Assembly: GCA_963809205.1 (NCBI GenBank)
Contig: CAWEIS010000004.1
Span: 434,001-498,000 of the forward strand
From: DATLLN01 sp963809205
Lineage (GTDB): Bacteria > Actinomycetota > Thermoleophilia > Gaiellales > JAICJC01
Length of the DNA stretch: 64,000 nucleotides
Direction: 5' to 3'
Below the pieces are notes generated by a model. It was not told where the DNA came from, did no database searches, and worked only from the letters and a program-made list of their open reading frames with translations. Position numbers and translations under genes: made by a program. Shown here piece after piece: positions 32,370 through 41,753 of the stretch (its first letter is position 1; each line of letters starts with the position of its first letter).

Positions 32370-33052
32370 GCGCGGAGCCGCAGATCCTGGTGGTGGACGA
32401 CGAGCGGCCAATCCGCCGGGCGCTCGAGGTCACGCTCTCGAAAGCCGGATACCGCGTTCAGACGGCGGCGACCGCGGCGGAGACGCTGACCGCGGCTGCG
32501 CTGACACCGCCCGACCTGGTGATCCTCGATCTGATGCTGCCCGACGGGGACGGCGCCGACGTCTGCCGCCAGCTCCGCGACTGGCTGCCTGCCCCGATAC
32601 TCCTGATCTCGGCTGTGGGCGACGAGGCGGACAAGATCCGCGCGCTCGATGCCGGGGCGGACGACTACCTGACCAAGCCGTTCGGGATCGGCGAGCTGCT
32701 GGCCAGGGTGCGGGCGCTCCTCCGCCGGTCGGACCGGCAGGAGGCGCAGGGGCACACCCTCACCGCCGGCCCGCTGACGATCGACCTCCCACACCGCCTG
32801 GTCATGGCGCACAGCTCGGAGCTCCACCTGACGCCGACGGAGTTCGACCTGCTGAAGGAGCTGGCGCTCGCCGAGGGGCGGCCGTTGACGCATCAGATGT
32901 TGCTGCGCAAGGTGTGGGGCCCGGCGTACGCGCAGGACACTCAGCTGCTGCGGACGCACATGGGTAGGTTGCGCGACCGGATGGAGAGCGCCGGCGTACC
33001 GCGCGCGACGATCGAGACGCTGACGGGTGTCGGCTACCGGTTGCGCCGCTGA
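32366..33052 (+). CDS. KdpE-like OmpR-family response regulator
   Basis: A protein of 228 residues with a receiver domain (VVDDE acidic pocket; phospho-Asp in LVILDLMLPDGDG; DYLTKPF lysine) and a winged-helix DNA-binding domain (LTPTEFDLLKELALAEGRPL, RTHMGRLRDRME, TLTGVGYRL). GTG 32366 overlaps the kinase stop (GTGA). Sequence and pairing fit KdpE. An 11-bp tandem repeat upstream of kup is a plausible target. The last 19 bp overlap the 3' end of the opposing stress-protein gene. Confidence 0.9.
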   Translation: MSAEPQILVVDDERPIRRALEVTLSKAGYRVQTAATAAETLTAAALTPPDLVILDLMLPDGDGADVCRQLRDWLPAPILLISAVGDEADKIRALDAGADDYLTKPFGIGELLARVRALLRRSDRQEAQGHTLTAGPLTIDLPHRLVMAHSSELHLTPTEFDLLKELALAEGRPLTHQMLLRKVWGPAYAQDTQLLRTHMGRLRDRMESAGVPRATIETLTGVGYRLRR

Positions 33053-33510
33053 CGGGCGTCGCTGTTATGCGAGTACAGGAACGAAACGCGGCATGGGGCC
33101 TCCTCTAACAGCCGGGCTGCAAACTCGACCGCCGACCGCCCGACCCCGGTCCTGCGGGTCTCCATGGCGAGCACGATCATGTCGGCCCTGATGCGTGACG
33201 CCTCGGCGAGGATCGTGTCCGCGGGACTGCGTGTGTGCTGCGCCAGAGTTGAGACTCCGACGCCGTAGCGGTGCTCGGCGGCGCGGGCGCTGCGAAGGAC
33301 GGCGAGCGAGGTGGTGGGGATCTCGTCGCGGTCGCCGTCCATGTCCTGGTGGAGGCGCACGAAGGTGTATTCCAGGATGACGATGCGGACGCGGCGGTCG
33401 GCCGCCATCTGTGCGGCGACCTCGAGCAGGCCCGAGAGGTCTCCCTCGCGTCCGGCGTCGAGCGCGACGAGGACAATGTGCGGAGCGGCGGTGTCGGCGA
33501 CGGCGACCAC
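33034..33510 (-). CDS. Universal stress protein-like protein
   Basis: A protein of 158 residues with the UspA-type alpha/beta fold pattern: an N-terminal IVLVALDAGREGDLSGLLEV, a middle ADTILAEASRIRADMIVLAM and a C-terminal EEAPCRVSFLYSH, where most USPs have a CPVLVV strand. The ATP-binding GxxGxxxxG loop is only partly kept (TRRTGVGRSAVEF). KdpD normally carries its own UspA domain; here that domain is missing, and this separate protein may supply it. This last point is inference. It is divergent from kup. Confidence 0.6.
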   Translation of the reverse strand: MVAVADTAAPHIVLVALDAGREGDLSGLLEVAAQMAADRRVRIVILEYTFVRLHQDMDGDRDEIPTTSLAVLRSARAAEHRYGVGVSTLAQHTRSPADTILAEASRIRADMIVLAMETRRTGVGRSAVEFAARLLEEAPCRVSFLYSHNSDARQRRNR

Positions 33511-33581
33511 GGTGGGATGTTCGACGCAGGGGCATCACAGCGTCGTCACGGTTCGCGGCGCGGCCATCACGTAGCCGTTAC

Positions 33582-33603
33582 GATCGCATCACGATCACAT
33601 CAC
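33582..33603 (+). promoter_or_regulatory. 11-bp tandem repeat upstream of kup
   Basis: GATCGCATCAC (33582-33592) is followed with no gap by GATCACATCAC (33593-33603), 10 of 11 identical. Tandem half-sites at 11-bp spacing are the usual DNA target geometry of OmpR/PhoB-family regulators. It lies 43 bp before the kup start, and a KdpE-like regulator is encoded 0.5 kb away. Confidence 0.5.
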
Positions 33604-33645
33604 GGTCCGCCCGATCCCCTGATTGCAGGGCTAGCGTGATCGCGA

Positions 33646-35562
33646 ATGACCACGATGCCGATGAGGGCCCGCGCAAGCGGCTTGCCTGCGCGTGCTCATT
33701 CGCGCAAGGCGACGGCGGCGCTCTCGCTGGGAGCACTCGGTGTCGTCTACGGCGACATTGGCACCAGCCCTCTGTACGCCATCCAGCAGGTGTTCGTCGG
33801 CAGCCACAAGCTCACTGCGACCGACCCGCATGTATTCGGCGCGCTGTCGCTGGTCGTCTGGTCGCTGCTCCTGATCGTCACCGTCAAGTACATCGTGCTC
33901 CTGATGCGAGCGGGCAACAACGGGGAGGGCGGCATCATGGCGCTGGTCGCACTGGTCGAGCGTGCCGTCGAATCGCCGCGACAGCGGACGGTCTTGCTCC
34001 TGATCGGCGTGCTCGGCGCATCCCTGTTCTACGGCGACGGCATGATCACGCCGGCGATCTCGGTCATGTCCGCGGTCGAGGGTCTGAACGTGGCCTCGCC
34101 GAGCCTCTCCTCGAACGTGATTCCGATCTCGCTGTTCGTTCTGATCGTCCTGTTCCTCGCCCAGCGGCTGGGCACGGGTGCCGTCGGCGTGCTGTTCGGG
34201 CCGATCACCGCTGTCTGGTTCGCCGCGATCGGCCTGTGCGGCGCCGTCGAGGTGGCGGCACATCCGGACATCCTCAAGTCACTGTCACCGACGTATGGGG
34301 CGATGTTCCTCGCGGACGACCCGCACGGCGGCTTCCTATCCCTGGGCGCCGTGGTGCTTGCGGTCACGGGCGCCGAGGCGCTGTACGCCGACATGGGCCA
34401 CTTCGGGCGGCCGGCGATCACGCGGGCCTGGGTGGCGATCGTCTTCCCCGCGCTGATCCTCAACTACCTTGGCCAGGGAGCGCTGCTGCTGCACAACCCG
34501 AGCGCGGCCGACAACCCGTTCTACCGACTGGTGCCGGAGTGGGGGCAGCTGCCGATGGTGTTCCTGGCGACGATCGCGACGATCATCGCGTCGCAGGCAG
34601 TCATCTCGGGTGCGTTCTCGCTGACCCGTCAGGCGGTGCAACTCGGCCTGTTGCCCAGGGTGACGATCCGCCACACGTCCAAGAGCATGGAGGGCCAGAT
34701 ATACATCCCCTTCATCAACTGGGCCCTGCTGATAGCGGTGATCGGGCTCGTCGTCGGGTTCGGTTCGTCGTCGCACCTCGCGTCGGCGTACGGGATCGCC
34801 GTCACCGGCACGTTCGCGACCACGACCATCCTCGCTTTCGTGGTCTTCCGCAAGCTGTGGCACAAGCCGCTGTGGATCGTCATCCCGGGTGCGGCGTTCT
34901 TCCTGACGATCGAGCTCACCTTCTTCGCCGCGAACCTGACCAAGATCGGCAGCGGCGGGTGGCTGCCGCTGGTCGTTGGCCTCTCGGTGTTCACGGTCTT
35001 GACCACCTGGCGGAAGGGTCAGCGACTGGTCGCGCACCGCATGCGCGAGGGGCGGATCCCGATCCGCCGTTACATCAATCGGCTGATCGAGGAGCCGGTG
35101 CTGCGGGTGCCTGGTACCGCCGTGTACCTGACCGTGACGGGCGACGCCACGCCGCCGGCGCTGATGACGAACGTCGCCGCGAACAGGGTGCTACCGGAGA
35201 CCGTGGTGTTGTTCACCGCGGAGACCGAGGGCGTGCCGTACGTCGACGACGATAAGCGCTTCGCCATCGAGTCCCTCCGCCTCGGCTTCATCCGGGTCCA
35301 GGCCCGCTACGGCTTCCAGGAGCGGCCGGACGTGTTCGCGGCGCTGCGTCGCGCCCGCGACGCCGGGTTCCAGGTGGATGTCGAGACGCCGGCCTTTATC
35401 CTCAGCCACGTGTCGCTCGTCCCCGCGGTCAACCAGCACAGCCTGCCCCGGTGGCGCCGCTGGCTGTTCGTACTGCTTCAGCGCAACTCGACCCCCGCGG
35501 CCCAGTACTTCAACTTGCCGCCGCAGATGGTGTTCGAGGTTGGCGCGCCGGTCGAAGTCTAA
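33646..35562 (+). CDS. kup: Kup-family potassium uptake transporter
   Basis: A 638-residue transporter with about 12 transmembrane helices followed by a cytoplasmic C-terminal domain of about 150 residues. The family opening is present (LGALGVVYGDIGTSPLYA, then KYIVLLMRAGNNGEGGIMAL), as are FYGDGMITPAISVMSAVEG and the C-terminal FQERPDV. It imports K+ with protons. The gene sits beside a KdpDE-like two-component pair and a stress protein, forming a potassium-response block. ATG 33646, with another ATG at 33655. Confidence 0.95.
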   Translation: MTTMPMRARASGLPARAHSRKATAALSLGALGVVYGDIGTSPLYAIQQVFVGSHKLTATDPHVFGALSLVVWSLLLIVTVKYIVLLMRAGNNGEGGIMALVALVERAVESPRQRTVLLLIGVLGASLFYGDGMITPAISVMSAVEGLNVASPSLSSNVIPISLFVLIVLFLAQRLGTGAVGVLFGPITAVWFAAIGLCGAVEVAAHPDILKSLSPTYGAMFLADDPHGGFLSLGAVVLAVTGAEALYADMGHFGRPAITRAWVAIVFPALILNYLGQGALLLHNPSAADNPFYRLVPEWGQLPMVFLATIATIIASQAVISGAFSLTRQAVQLGLLPRVTIRHTSKSMEGQIYIPFINWALLIAVIGLVVGFGSSSHLASAYGIAVTGTFATTTILAFVVFRKLWHKPLWIVIPGAAFFLTIELTFFAANLTKIGSGGWLPLVVGLSVFTVLTTWRKGQRLVAHRMREGRIPIRRYINRLIEEPVLRVPGTAVYLTVTGDATPPALMTNVAANRVLPETVVLFTAETEGVPYVDDDKRFAIESLRLGFIRVQARYGFQERPDVFAALRRARDAGFQVDVETPAFILSHVSLVPAVNQHSLPRWRRWLFVLLQRNSTPAAQYFNLPPQMVFEVGAPVEV

Positions 35563-35876
35563 GGCCCACCGAGCTGGCGACGACAACCGTACCCGGACAG
35601 CACCGATGCCGGCCTCTCCTCGCAGACAACGGCGTCGCCCTGCGTCTCGATGGCGGCCGGGACGCGGACTCCCGGCGTCACGCTCAGGCGGTCATCTCGT
35701 TCGCCGAAACGGCCGGCGCGACCCTGTACCTCGACCAAGCCTCGGGGATCGTCACGGCGCGGTGACGCCGCCCTACGTTCGACGCGCCTCAGCGGATTGG
35801 GGGATAACCCCCGATCTCGGAGCCTCGCCTCTCCGTATCCGCAGATAAACCACGTTCGAGAGGCAAGGAGTCAATC
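35563..35876. other. 314-bp gap with a possible coding remnant
   Basis: No complete gene is seen. About 35622-35765 is open in one frame and reads as plausible protein (ADNGVALRLDGGRDADSRRH, then FAETAGATLYLDQASG) ending at TGA 35763-35765, but it lacks a credible start and ribosome-binding site. It may be a remnant or an unrecognised small gene. The promoter of the next gene must lie after it. Confidence 0.25.
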
Positions 35877-36398
35877 ATGAAGAAGTCCATGGTCATGCTC
35901 GCGGGACTGGTGGCGGCTGTGGTTCTGGCCGCCGGCTGCGGTTCGTCGACCGGAAGCTCCGGCGGCGCTGCAGGCGGCGGTGGCGACACGACCGTCCAAA
36001 CCGAGCACAGCTCGGCGCTGAACGCGAACGTCCTGGTCAACGGCAATCAGATGACGTTGTACACCCTGTCGGCAGAGCAGAAGGGGCGGTTCATCTGCAC
36101 GAAGACCTCGACGATCCCGGGAAGCAACACCCCATGCGTGTCGCTCTGGATTCCGCTGACGGTCGCCAACAACACGACCCCCTCGGGGCCCGTGTCGCTG
36201 GGCACAGTGAGCCGTCCTGACGGTGGCGGTACGCAGGTCACCTACCACGGCCGGCCGCTGTACACCTTCGCCAACGACAAGGCGCCCGGTGACGCATCCG
36301 GCAACGGCTTCCACGATGTCGGCACCTGGCAGGCGGTGACGATCGGGTCGTCGGCGCCGGCAACCAGCGGCGGTGGCGCCGGAGGTTACGGCTACTGA
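35877..36398 (+). CDS. Lipoprotein with secreted YxFxxD-type repeats (COG4315-like)
   Basis: A protein of 173 residues. The signal peptide ends in lipobox LAAGC (C21), followed by a Ser/Gly-rich linker. Two copies of the COG4315 repeat follow: one with QMTLYTLSAEQ plus CVSLWIPLTV, and one with RPLYTFANDKAPGDASGNGF plus GTWQAV. The family is extracytoplasmic with unknown function. AAGGAG at 35865-35870 precedes the ATG. A strong hairpin follows the stop. Confidence 0.85.
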   Translation: MKKSMVMLAGLVAAVVLAAGCGSSTGSSGGAAGGGGDTTVQTEHSSALNANVLVNGNQMTLYTLSAEQKGRFICTKTSTIPGSNTPCVSLWIPLTVANNTTPSGPVSLGTVSRPDGGGTQVTYHGRPLYTFANDKAPGDASGNGFHDVGTWQAVTIGSSAPATSGGGAGGYGY

Positions 36399-36415
36399 GC
36401 CGACGGTGATTCGGG

Positions 36416-36452
36416 TCGGGAACCTCTTGGCTCCGGTGCCAGAGGTTCCCGA
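36416..36452 (+). terminator. Stem-loop terminator after the COG4315-like gene
   Basis: Arms TCGGGAACCTCT (36416-36427) and AGAGGTTCCCGA (36441-36452) form a perfect 12-bp stem. The loop can pair further (GGC with GCC). It starts 17 bases after the stop. No T-tract follows. Confidence 0.75.
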
Positions 36453-36502
36453 CTCCGATGGCGCTCCTACAGCCGAGCCCGGTATCTGGCTACCATCGGC
36501 CG

Positions 36503-37963
36503 ATGGGCAGGCAGCACGCGCTGGCCGCCGTCTCGATGGCGCTGCTGACGGCGGGGTGTGTCGGCGCATCCGCCGACCCGGCACCGCAGCCGTCCGGGTC
36601 GACGCGGGTTAGCACCTGGGTCGACCCGGACGGGGATGGCACCCTCCAGCGGGGGCCGGGCGAGCCGTTGCGCAACCGCACCGAGCTCGCACCGCGGTCG
36701 CGGCCGACGCGCCGACTGGTGACGTTCGCACAGCTGGCCGACGCCCACGTCACGGACGAGGAGTCGCCGGCACGCGTGGAGGTGCTCGATCGGCTGGGCG
36801 CGCCGTTCACCTCTGCGTTCCGGCCCCAGGAATCGCTGACCCCGTTCGTGCTCGCCGGGATGGTGGCGACGATCGACAGGCTGCACCCGGCGGCAGTCGT
36901 CGAGACCGGTGATCTGATCGACAACGCCCAGGCCAACGAGCTCGACACGGCGGCCGCGATCCTCCGCGGCGGGCGGGTCGACCCGGACAGCGGTGCGTCG
37001 GGATATGCCGGGGTGCAGTCGGCGCGCAACCCCGACCCGCTGATCTACCGGCCGGCGGTGGACGCTCCGCGATATCCGGGGCTGCTGGCCGGGGCCGAGC
37101 GGCCGTTCACCTCGCCTGGCCTCGACGCCCCGTGGTACCCGATCGCCGGGAACCACGACCTCCTGGTGCAGGGGAACCTGGCGGCGACGCCCGCCACCCA
37201 GCGGATCGCCGTCGGCTCCCGGAAGGTCGTCACGCTGGACGCCGAGACCGCCGCGGCGGCGCGGGGTGGGCGCCTGACACCGCGGATCGTCGACCGGCTG
37301 CTGGCGGACGAAAGCACCGGGGACGCGATCACCGTGCCGGCCGACGCGGCGCGCCGCGAGCTCTCGCCTGGCGAGGCCGTCGAGCGGCTGCGCGACGCCA
37401 GCGGCCACGGCGGCATCGGGCCGCTGATGGACTCAGCGTTCGACCTCGCGCCGGACGTGCGCGCGATCCTGCTGGACACGGCGCGTCGCAGCCGCGGCGC
37501 CGGAGGCGTCCTGCGACCCCGGCAGGTGGCATGGCTCCGCGATCAGCTGGCGGCGGCGTCAGGGCGCTCGGTGATCGTGTTCTCGGGCACCCCGCTGACC
37601 GAGACCGCCGGCGCCGGGCAGGCGCTCGACCTGCTCGATGCCGATCGACGTGTCGTCGCCGCGGTGGCGGGCGACATCCATCGCAACTCGATCGCACCGC
37701 GCCGCACACCGGCCGGCGGCTACTGGCTGATCACCACGTCGTCGCTGGCCGACTACCCGCAGCAGGCGCGGGCGTTCAGCTTGTGGCGGACGGCCGACGG
37801 CGGCGTGGCCTTGCAGACGTGGATGCTGAGCGCCGATCCCGGCTGGCGGCTGGCGGCGGTCTCCCGCCAGCTGTCCTTCCTCGACTACCAGGGGGGACGA
37901 GCCACCGGCGCGGCGGGGACGCCGGGCGATCGCAACGCCGTCCTGTTCCTCGGCCCTCGATGA
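36503..37963 (+). CDS. Metallophosphoesterase lipoprotein
   Basis: A protein of 486 residues with lipobox LLTAGC (C19). The calcineurin-type metal motifs are in order: QLADAHV, ETGDLIDN, GNHD, and late GDIHRN; the usual first aspartate-x-histidine is DAH. It would hydrolyse phosphomono- or diesters outside the membrane. An insert between GNHD and the last motif (about 230-330) is specific to this subfamily. ATG 36503 is chosen because it gives a proper signal peptide; 36458 would add 15 non-conserved residues. Confidence 0.82.
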   Translation: MGRQHALAAVSMALLTAGCVGASADPAPQPSGSTRVSTWVDPDGDGTLQRGPGEPLRNRTELAPRSRPTRRLVTFAQLADAHVTDEESPARVEVLDRLGAPFTSAFRPQESLTPFVLAGMVATIDRLHPAAVVETGDLIDNAQANELDTAAAILRGGRVDPDSGASGYAGVQSARNPDPLIYRPAVDAPRYPGLLAGAERPFTSPGLDAPWYPIAGNHDLLVQGNLAATPATQRIAVGSRKVVTLDAETAAAARGGRLTPRIVDRLLADESTGDAITVPADAARRELSPGEAVERLRDASGHGGIGPLMDSAFDLAPDVRAILLDTARRSRGAGGVLRPRQVAWLRDQLAAASGRSVIVFSGTPLTETAGAGQALDLLDADRRVVAAVAGDIHRNSIAPRRTPAGGYWLITTSSLADYPQQARAFSLWRTADGGVALQTWMLSADPGWRLAAVSRQLSFLDYQGGRATGAAGTPGDRNAVLFLGPR

Positions 37964-37965
37964 CG

Positions 37966-40245
37966 CTACTCATCGCGCAGCACCCGGACGATCGGGTCGC
38001 GCACGGCCTGCCGTCCGACCCACGCCGACGCGGCAACGCCGACCACCAGGAGGCCGGCGAGGACGGCGGCGATGTCGCGCGGCGCGGCGGCGAGTGAGAT
38101 GGTCGCGTACGTCGCGGCCAGGTCGGCGGCCTGCGGGCCGAGCAGCGTGCGCTGGACGACGATCGCCACGGGCGCGGCGATCGCGGCGACGACCAGCGCT
38201 GCGCCGGCGAACACCGCCGCAACCTGCGCGGTGTCCGCGCCGCATGCCCGGATCAGCGCGATCGAGGAGCGCCGCTCGTAGGCCGTCAGCGCCAGCATCT
38301 GGACGACCGCGTAGAGGCAGACCAGGCCGTCGATGATCGCGATCGTGCGCAGCAGCGCGGCCAGGACACCCAGGAACTGGGCGTTGCGCGTGGTGACACC
38401 GCCGACCGTCGCCGTCGGGAAGCCGGCTCGGGCGAGCGCTGCTGCGACGTCCGACCGCGATGCCCCGTCCGTCAGCTGGACGACCGTCGTGCCACCGCCG
38501 GCATCGCAGATGCGCGCCCCCGGCTGGACGTAGGCGATTCGCCCGTCGTTGTCGAACGCGCGAACGATGCCGACCACGCGGAAGCGCGCCTCGCCGCCGT
38601 TCGCGAACTGGGTGACGAGCGGCGTGCCGGGCTGCAGGCCGATAGCGGATGCCAGGCCCTGGCCGACCTCGGCTTCGCCCGGCCGGGTGGCACGGCGACC
38701 GGCCGCGAGCTGTGGGGCCTCGAACCGCAGCCGGTCGCCGCAGTAGGCGATCAGCTGGAACGACTCGCCGAGCTGGTATGAGTCGGCGACGTCGGCGGAG
38801 AAGCGCTGCGCGGCGGCGCCGACGCCGGGCACCGCGCTCACCGCATCGAGCGTGCTCGCCGATCCGCGCGCCGTCAGCTGATAGCGCTTGCCCAGGACGC
38901 CGGGGTCGCTCTCGAGCGAGTCGAGCGTCGTCGCCAGCGCCAGCATCAGCAGGATCACCGCGCAGGACGCGGCGAGCACGGCCGCGGTGGCGAGCGTTCG
39001 CACCGGCCGCGAGACCACCATCCGCATCCCCAGCCCGACGGCTCCCGCCGGCAGTCCGCGGCCGCGAGGCGTCGATCCGCTGACCCCGCCGCGCAGCATC
39101 GAAGCAACGGGCCGGCGGCATGCGCGCCAGACGGGCCAGCACGCGGCGGCGGCCACCACCCCGACGACCACGCAGAGGCAGATCGCGAGCGGTCCGAGCA
39201 ACGACCACCCGGCGGGGAACTGGTCGAGCGCCTCCAGCAGGCGGTCGGCCGGGCCGCGTGCGGCGAGCGTTCCCACGAGCAGCCCCAGCACCGCCGCCGG
39301 GAGCGCGACCAGCATCGCCTCGGCCGCCGTCGCGGCGACGATCGCCCTCGGCGACGCACCCAGCGCACGAAGTAGCGCGAACGACTCGATCCGCCGCTCG
39401 ACCTCGACGCGCGAAGAGGCCGCGAGCATCACCACCGCGCCGGCCAGGGCGACCAGCGAGAAGGCGACCAGCAGCGCGATGACGATTCCGGCGGCCTGGT
39501 CGATCTGGATACGGACGGCGTCCCTGGTCGCGAACACGAGGCCACCGATCCCGAAGCTCGCCGTCCGCGCCTGCTCCAGCGTGACGTCCAGCCGGTCGGG
39601 ATCGTGCACCCAGACCAGCGCCTGGTTCACAGGCTGCCGGGCATCCGGTGCGAAGTACGAGGCGACCAGCCGGTACGGCACCCACACCCGGGGCGCGCTG
39701 GCCAGGGGATAGGCCACGTTGTCGGGAGAGACAGCGACGCCGACGATGCGCAGCTGCTGGGCAGAGACCGGTGGGGTGGATGTCCGGAAGCTGATCGTGT
39801 CGCCGGGCTGGAGGTGCCACTCCTTGGCCAGCCCCTGCTCGATCACCGCCTCGCCGGAGCCGTCGCGCAGGTCGCGGCCGGCGACGACGGCGTAGCCGCG
39901 CCGGCCCGGCTGCACCCCCTCCAGCTGCCCGCTGGAGATCTCGGGGATCCCGTGCGACCACAGGTGGACGCGCCGCTCCTCGTACCGGTAGGAGACGCCG
40001 GCCACGTTGGGCAGCGCACCCACCCGCTCGCGCACGGTGCTCAGATCGCGCTGGTCGAACCGGGCGATCACGTCCGGCAGGTCGGCGCGGTCGGCGGCCC
40101 GCTGGAAACCGTCGTGCAGGCTGAACGCCACCGTCACCGCCGCACCCAGCATCGCCGACGCGGCTGCGATGCCGCCCGCGGCGAGCAGGGCCCTGCCCCA
40201 GCGGACGCGCAGCCGGGCCACGGCGTGGCGGACGAGCGCCCTCAT
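37966..40245 (-). CDS. FtsX/MacB-type ABC transporter permease
   Basis: A protein of 759 residues with an early transmembrane helix, a large extracytoplasmic domain (about 40-240), three helices (about 255-385), then a second domain and a last group of three helices. The two FtsX core modules are recognisable (ESFALLRALGASPRAIVAAT and SSIALIRACGADTAQVAAVF). It pairs with the ATPase just upstream on the same strand. Such systems export or pull lipoproteins and peptides; the cargo is unknown. The start overlaps the ATPase stop by 4 bp. Confidence 0.88.
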   Translation of the reverse strand: MRALVRHAVARLRVRWGRALLAAGGIAAASAMLGAAVTVAFSLHDGFQRAADRADLPDVIARFDQRDLSTVRERVGALPNVAGVSYRYEERRVHLWSHGIPEISSGQLEGVQPGRRGYAVVAGRDLRDGSGEAVIEQGLAKEWHLQPGDTISFRTSTPPVSAQQLRIVGVAVSPDNVAYPLASAPRVWVPYRLVASYFAPDARQPVNQALVWVHDPDRLDVTLEQARTASFGIGGLVFATRDAVRIQIDQAAGIVIALLVAFSLVALAGAVVMLAASSRVEVERRIESFALLRALGASPRAIVAATAAEAMLVALPAAVLGLLVGTLAARGPADRLLEALDQFPAGWSLLGPLAICLCVVVGVVAAAACWPVWRACRRPVASMLRGGVSGSTPRGRGLPAGAVGLGMRMVVSRPVRTLATAAVLAASCAVILLMLALATTLDSLESDPGVLGKRYQLTARGSASTLDAVSAVPGVGAAAQRFSADVADSYQLGESFQLIAYCGDRLRFEAPQLAAGRRATRPGEAEVGQGLASAIGLQPGTPLVTQFANGGEARFRVVGIVRAFDNDGRIAYVQPGARICDAGGGTTVVQLTDGASRSDVAAALARAGFPTATVGGVTTRNAQFLGVLAALLRTIAIIDGLVCLYAVVQMLALTAYERRSSIALIRACGADTAQVAAVFAGAALVVAAIAAPVAIVVQRTLLGPQAADLAATYATISLAAAPRDIAAVLAGLLVVGVAASAWVGRQAVRDPIVRVLRDE

Positions 40246-40943
40246 GGGACAAGCCGGCCGTCGGCGAGGTGCAGGACGCGGTCGGCGAGGGCCGCGGCCT
40301 CGGTGTCGTGCGTCACCAGCACCACCGCCCGGCCGTCATCTGCGATCTCGCGGAGCAGCCGGAGCACTCCGTGCCCCGATTCCTCGTCGAGGTTGCCGGT
40401 CGGCTCGTCGGCAAGGATCAGGCGCGGGTCGTTGACCATCGCCCGGGCGACCGCCAGCCGCTGCTGCTCGCCGCCGGAGAGCACGCCGGGCAACCGCGTG
40501 GCGGCGTCCGTCACCCCGAGGCGCTCGATCATCGCCCGGGCCCGCGCCTCGGCGCCGGCGCCGTCCCCCGCCAGGCGGGCCGGGAGCAGCACGTTCTCGG
40601 CGCCGGTCAGCTCGGGGAGCAGGTGGAAGAACTGGAACACGAAGCCAACCAGCCGCCGGCGCACGTCGATCAGCTCCCGCTCGCTGCAGCGGTCGATGTG
40701 CACGCCGTCCAGCTCGATCTCACCCGCGTCCGGCCGGTCGAGCCCGCCCAGCACGTGCAACAGCGTCGACTTCCCCGAACCCGAGCGGCCGATCACCGCG
40801 ACCAGCTCGCCGCCGCCGACTGACAGGTCGAGGCCGCGGAACAGCGTCCGAGCGCCGCGCCCGCTGCCGACCGCTTTGGCGACGCCCCGCGCGGCGATGA
40901 CGGGCGCGACGGTCGGCGTGATCAGCGGACGTTCGTCATGCAA
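40242..40943 (-). CDS. ABC transporter ATP-binding protein (LolD/MacB type)
   Basis: A 233-residue ABC ATPase with Walker A GRSGSGKST, Q-loop FVFQFFHLLPELT, signature VLSGGEQQRLAVARAM and Walker B LILADEPTGNLDEESG. The DEPTGNLD and FQFFHLLP sequences place it in the LolD/MacB/FtsE class that works with FtsX-type permeases, as the next gene is. Confidence 0.93.
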   Translation of the reverse strand: MHDERPLITPTVAPVIAARGVAKAVGSGRGARTLFRGLDLSVGGGELVAVIGRSGSGKSTLLHVLGGLDRPDAGEIELDGVHIDRCSERELIDVRRRLVGFVFQFFHLLPELTGAENVLLPARLAGDGAGAEARARAMIERLGVTDAATRLPGVLSGGEQQRLAVARAMVNDPRLILADEPTGNLDEESGHGVLRLLREIADDGRAVVLVTHDTEAAALADRVLHLADGRLVP

Positions 40944-41019
40944 CGCCGTTCGGACGCTATCGCGCGCGGATTGGGGCCGCCGTCACCGTCGATACGCCCG
41001 GTCGGCCCGGACGGGCCGC

Positions 41020-41709
41020 TCAACCCGTGGTGTGGTGCACCAGCCGTGCCGTCTCGCGGGGGCCCTGGGCGGAGAGCTCGGCCACCAGCCCGATCCCGCG
41101 CACGTAGTACTTGCGATCGATCACGCCCGGCTCGAGACGCGTCCACTCGAGTGTCAGCGCCGCGTGGGACGTCGTGACGTACGGCGTGCGCACGCGCTGC
41201 GCGAGGTCGACCAGCCAGTACTGGTCCTCGGCCTCACCCTTCAGGTACTCCTGGCGATGGGTGTCGCCAACCTGCGGATGTGCGTTCATCACGATCCCCG
41301 GGCGTGCGCCGTCGACGCCCGCCTGCCACGAGCCGGAGTGGTCGACCTGCCCGTTCTCGTAGGCCGCCGTGCGCTCCCCGAGGTACCAGACGTTGCCGTG
41401 GACGTCCTGCGCGAACCAGTCCGTCGTCCGCTCCAGCACCGTGCTGCCATGGGTGGCAACGTCGGTGACCACGGTCGCGTCGATCCCGAGGATCCGCTTC
41501 GTGGAGTGGGTGACCGTGACCACGTCGCGCTGGCTCTGCCCGTCCTTGACGCCGATGTAGACCCACCGGCTGCCCGGGGTCAGCGGCATGTACGGGTTGG
41601 TGATCCGGTGGACGAACCCGCCGCCGGCGGGCGGCGTGGCCGCGCTCGAGGCGCCCGCGCCCAGCGCCAGTGTGGCGAGGACGCCGAGCATCGTCAGTGG
41701 TCGTCGCAT
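41020..41709 (-). CDS. Secreted protein of unknown function
   Basis: A protein of 229 residues with a signal peptide (MLGVLATLALGAGASSAA). The mature part starts with a conserved-looking ITNPYMPLTPGSRWVYIGVK and continues as a beta-rich domain with FAQDVHGNVWYLGE and EYLKGEAEDQYWLVD. Similar secreted proteins occur across actinomycetes without known function. GGAGGCAGGAG before ATG 41709 is a strong ribosome-binding site. It is divergent from a two-component regulator, with CTGAAC repeats between them, so it may be a regulated target. Confidence 0.65.
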   Translation of the reverse strand: MRRPLTMLGVLATLALGAGASSAATPPAGGGFVHRITNPYMPLTPGSRWVYIGVKDGQSQRDVVTVTHSTKRILGIDATVVTDVATHGSTVLERTTDWFAQDVHGNVWYLGERTAAYENGQVDHSGSWQAGVDGARPGIVMNAHPQVGDTHRQEYLKGEAEDQYWLVDLAQRVRTPYVTTSHAALTLEWTRLEPGVIDRKYYVRGIGLVAELSAQGPRETARLVHHTTG

Positions 41710-41753
41710 CTCCTGCCTCCTTCGGTCTCGGAGCCCCAGCCTGCCAGCGGTTC

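Noticed and set aside
33511..33645. A c-di-AMP (ydaO) riboswitch in front of kup
   Set aside because: Such switches often precede potassium genes, but the 135-bp region has no matching conserved blocks. Only the 11-bp tandem repeat stands out.
37970..40252. A 760-codon open frame in a second frame of the ABC permease gene, same strand
   Set aside because: Its product is Arg/Pro/Ala-rich low-complexity sequence with no domain pattern, typical of shadow frames in G+C-rich DNA. The other frame gives a clear FtsX-type permease.
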